Part shown: positions 63,604 through 64,000 of the stretch, in pieces | How the letters are laid out: the number at the start of each line of letters is the position of its first letter | Position numbering within the stretch: the first letter of the stretch is position 1 | DNA from: Actinoplanes lobatus | GTDB taxonomy: Bacteria; Actinomycetota; Actinomycetes; Mycobacteriales; Micromonosporaceae | Direction of reading: 5' to 3' | DNA: 64,000 nt | Assembly (NCBI RefSeq): GCF_014205215.1 | Contig: NZ_JACHNC010000001.1 | Coordinates: 4,531,001-4,595,000, forward strand | Position numbers and translations under genes: made by a program | Notes under the pieces: generated by a model | Databases searched by the model: none | Seen by the model: the letters and a program-made list of their open reading frames with translations, nothing else | What the model was told of the DNA's origin: nothing

Positions 63604-64000
63604 GTGGCGACCATGCCGGCGTCGCTGGTGCTCTTGAGGTGGAGTACCGGTGCGTGGGCGGCTGGGCGGCCGTAGATGTGGGAGTTGACCAGCATTTCGT
63701 CGTCGGCGCGGCATAGCGAGTTGTAGAGCACCGTGTCGTGTAGGCGGAGCATGATTCCCGGCTCTGCGGCGAGCGGTTGGAGGCTGACCAGCGCGGTTCG
63801 AATGCGGACGCTCATGCCGGCGCCCACGCGTTCCTCGTCGCCTCGGCTTGCGACTTGGGCGCCGTCCGGGTCACCGAGCGCTATGCGGACGCGGACGCCG
63901 CTGCGTGCCTTCTTGCGGAGCAGAGCCGGGACTGAGACATCCTCGGCGAGGAACAGAGCGCTATAGGCCAAGACGTCGATCTCGTGTTCTGCGCGGCTGA
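63549..64000 (-). CDS. C-terminal part of a DUF5919/PLD-like regulator, 5' end outside window
   Basis: The frame enters from the right edge and stops at 63549, giving 150 residues. RKKARSGVRVRIALGDPDG, LHDTVLYNSLCRADDEMLVN and HIYGRPAAHAPVLHLKS match the C-terminal domain found in many actinobacterial XRE-type regulators (DUF5919, phospholipase D-like fold). The full protein probably has a helix-turn-helix at the N-terminus, outside the window. Confidence 0.8.
   Translation of the reverse strand, partial: SRAEHEIDVLAYSALFLAEDVSVPALLRKKARSGVRVRIALGDPDGAQVASRGDEERVGAGMSVRIRTALVSLQPLAAEPGIMLRLHDTVLYNSLCRADDEMLVNSHIYGRPAAHAPVLHLKSTSDAGMVATHTESFERVWGSAKPSKL

Overview
The window is high-GC actinobacterial chromosome (frequent GTG starts, four-base ATGA/GTGA stop-start overlaps, SARP and LAL regulators, secreted glycosidases with ricin-type lectin domains). 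The gene set fits a soil member of the Micromonosporaceae, Actinoplanes-like; this is inferred from style and content, not from a marker gene. One stretch, about 58.8-62.9 kb, is clearly richer in A+T and looks acquired.

1-18.3 kb: a truncated KAS III gene, then a polysaccharide-degradation region. It holds a GH10 xylanase, a GH27 alpha-galactosidase and a CE1 esterase with CBM2, followed by two unusual proteins that join a glycosidase domain to a polytopic membrane domain. Between those two lie a membrane protein and a NarL-type two-component system. A glutamine-synthetase-like/amidohydrolase pair (the two halves of FluG) and a TPR protein follow.

18.5-23 kb: a compact candidate peptide pathway. 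It has a SARP regulator, an S26 protease, an ABC exporter, a TlpA-like thiol protein, a frameshifted MauE/DoxX-like membrane protein and a 55-residue precursor with six Cys in a C-C-CC-C-C order. Four heptamers at an exact 11-base period lie upstream of the precursor and look like SARP boxes.

23-32.5 kb: a MacAB-type efflux operon with a duplicated-repeat lipoprotein, divergent from an OmpR-type two-component system; then a large LuxR-family ATPase regulator and a secreted RTX-repeat protein.

32.5-41.4 kb: a three-gene phenylalanine ammonia-lyase / acyl ligase / dehydrogenase cassette, flanked by gene debris (NB-ARC-like remnant, frameshifted ECF sigma factor), then a degenerate EAL-domain protein.

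41.4-48.3 kb: a CaCA antiporter, a CBS protein plus an ArsB/NhaD-type transporter, and an ABC exporter. All three units carry the same 19-base element in their 5' leaders, a candidate cis-regulatory RNA.

48.3-58.1 kb: an eight-gene leftward operon (GT2, DUF2064, methyltransferase, sulfite-oxidase-like membrane protein, small membrane protein, response regulator, kinase) facing an epimerase/membrane-protein pair and a DUF1996 protein. Repeats of CTTACG-N4-GATGACG in the divergent promoter and before the DUF1996 gene suggest a common regulator.

58.8-64 kb: the low-GC island with three coupled leftward genes: a DGQHR/DndB-like protein, a protein with a HEPN RNase motif, and an HNH-ATPase fusion. 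I read it as a candidate undescribed defence system. It is followed by an AlpA-like gene, a small Cys-containing protein and the end of a DUF5919-like regulator.
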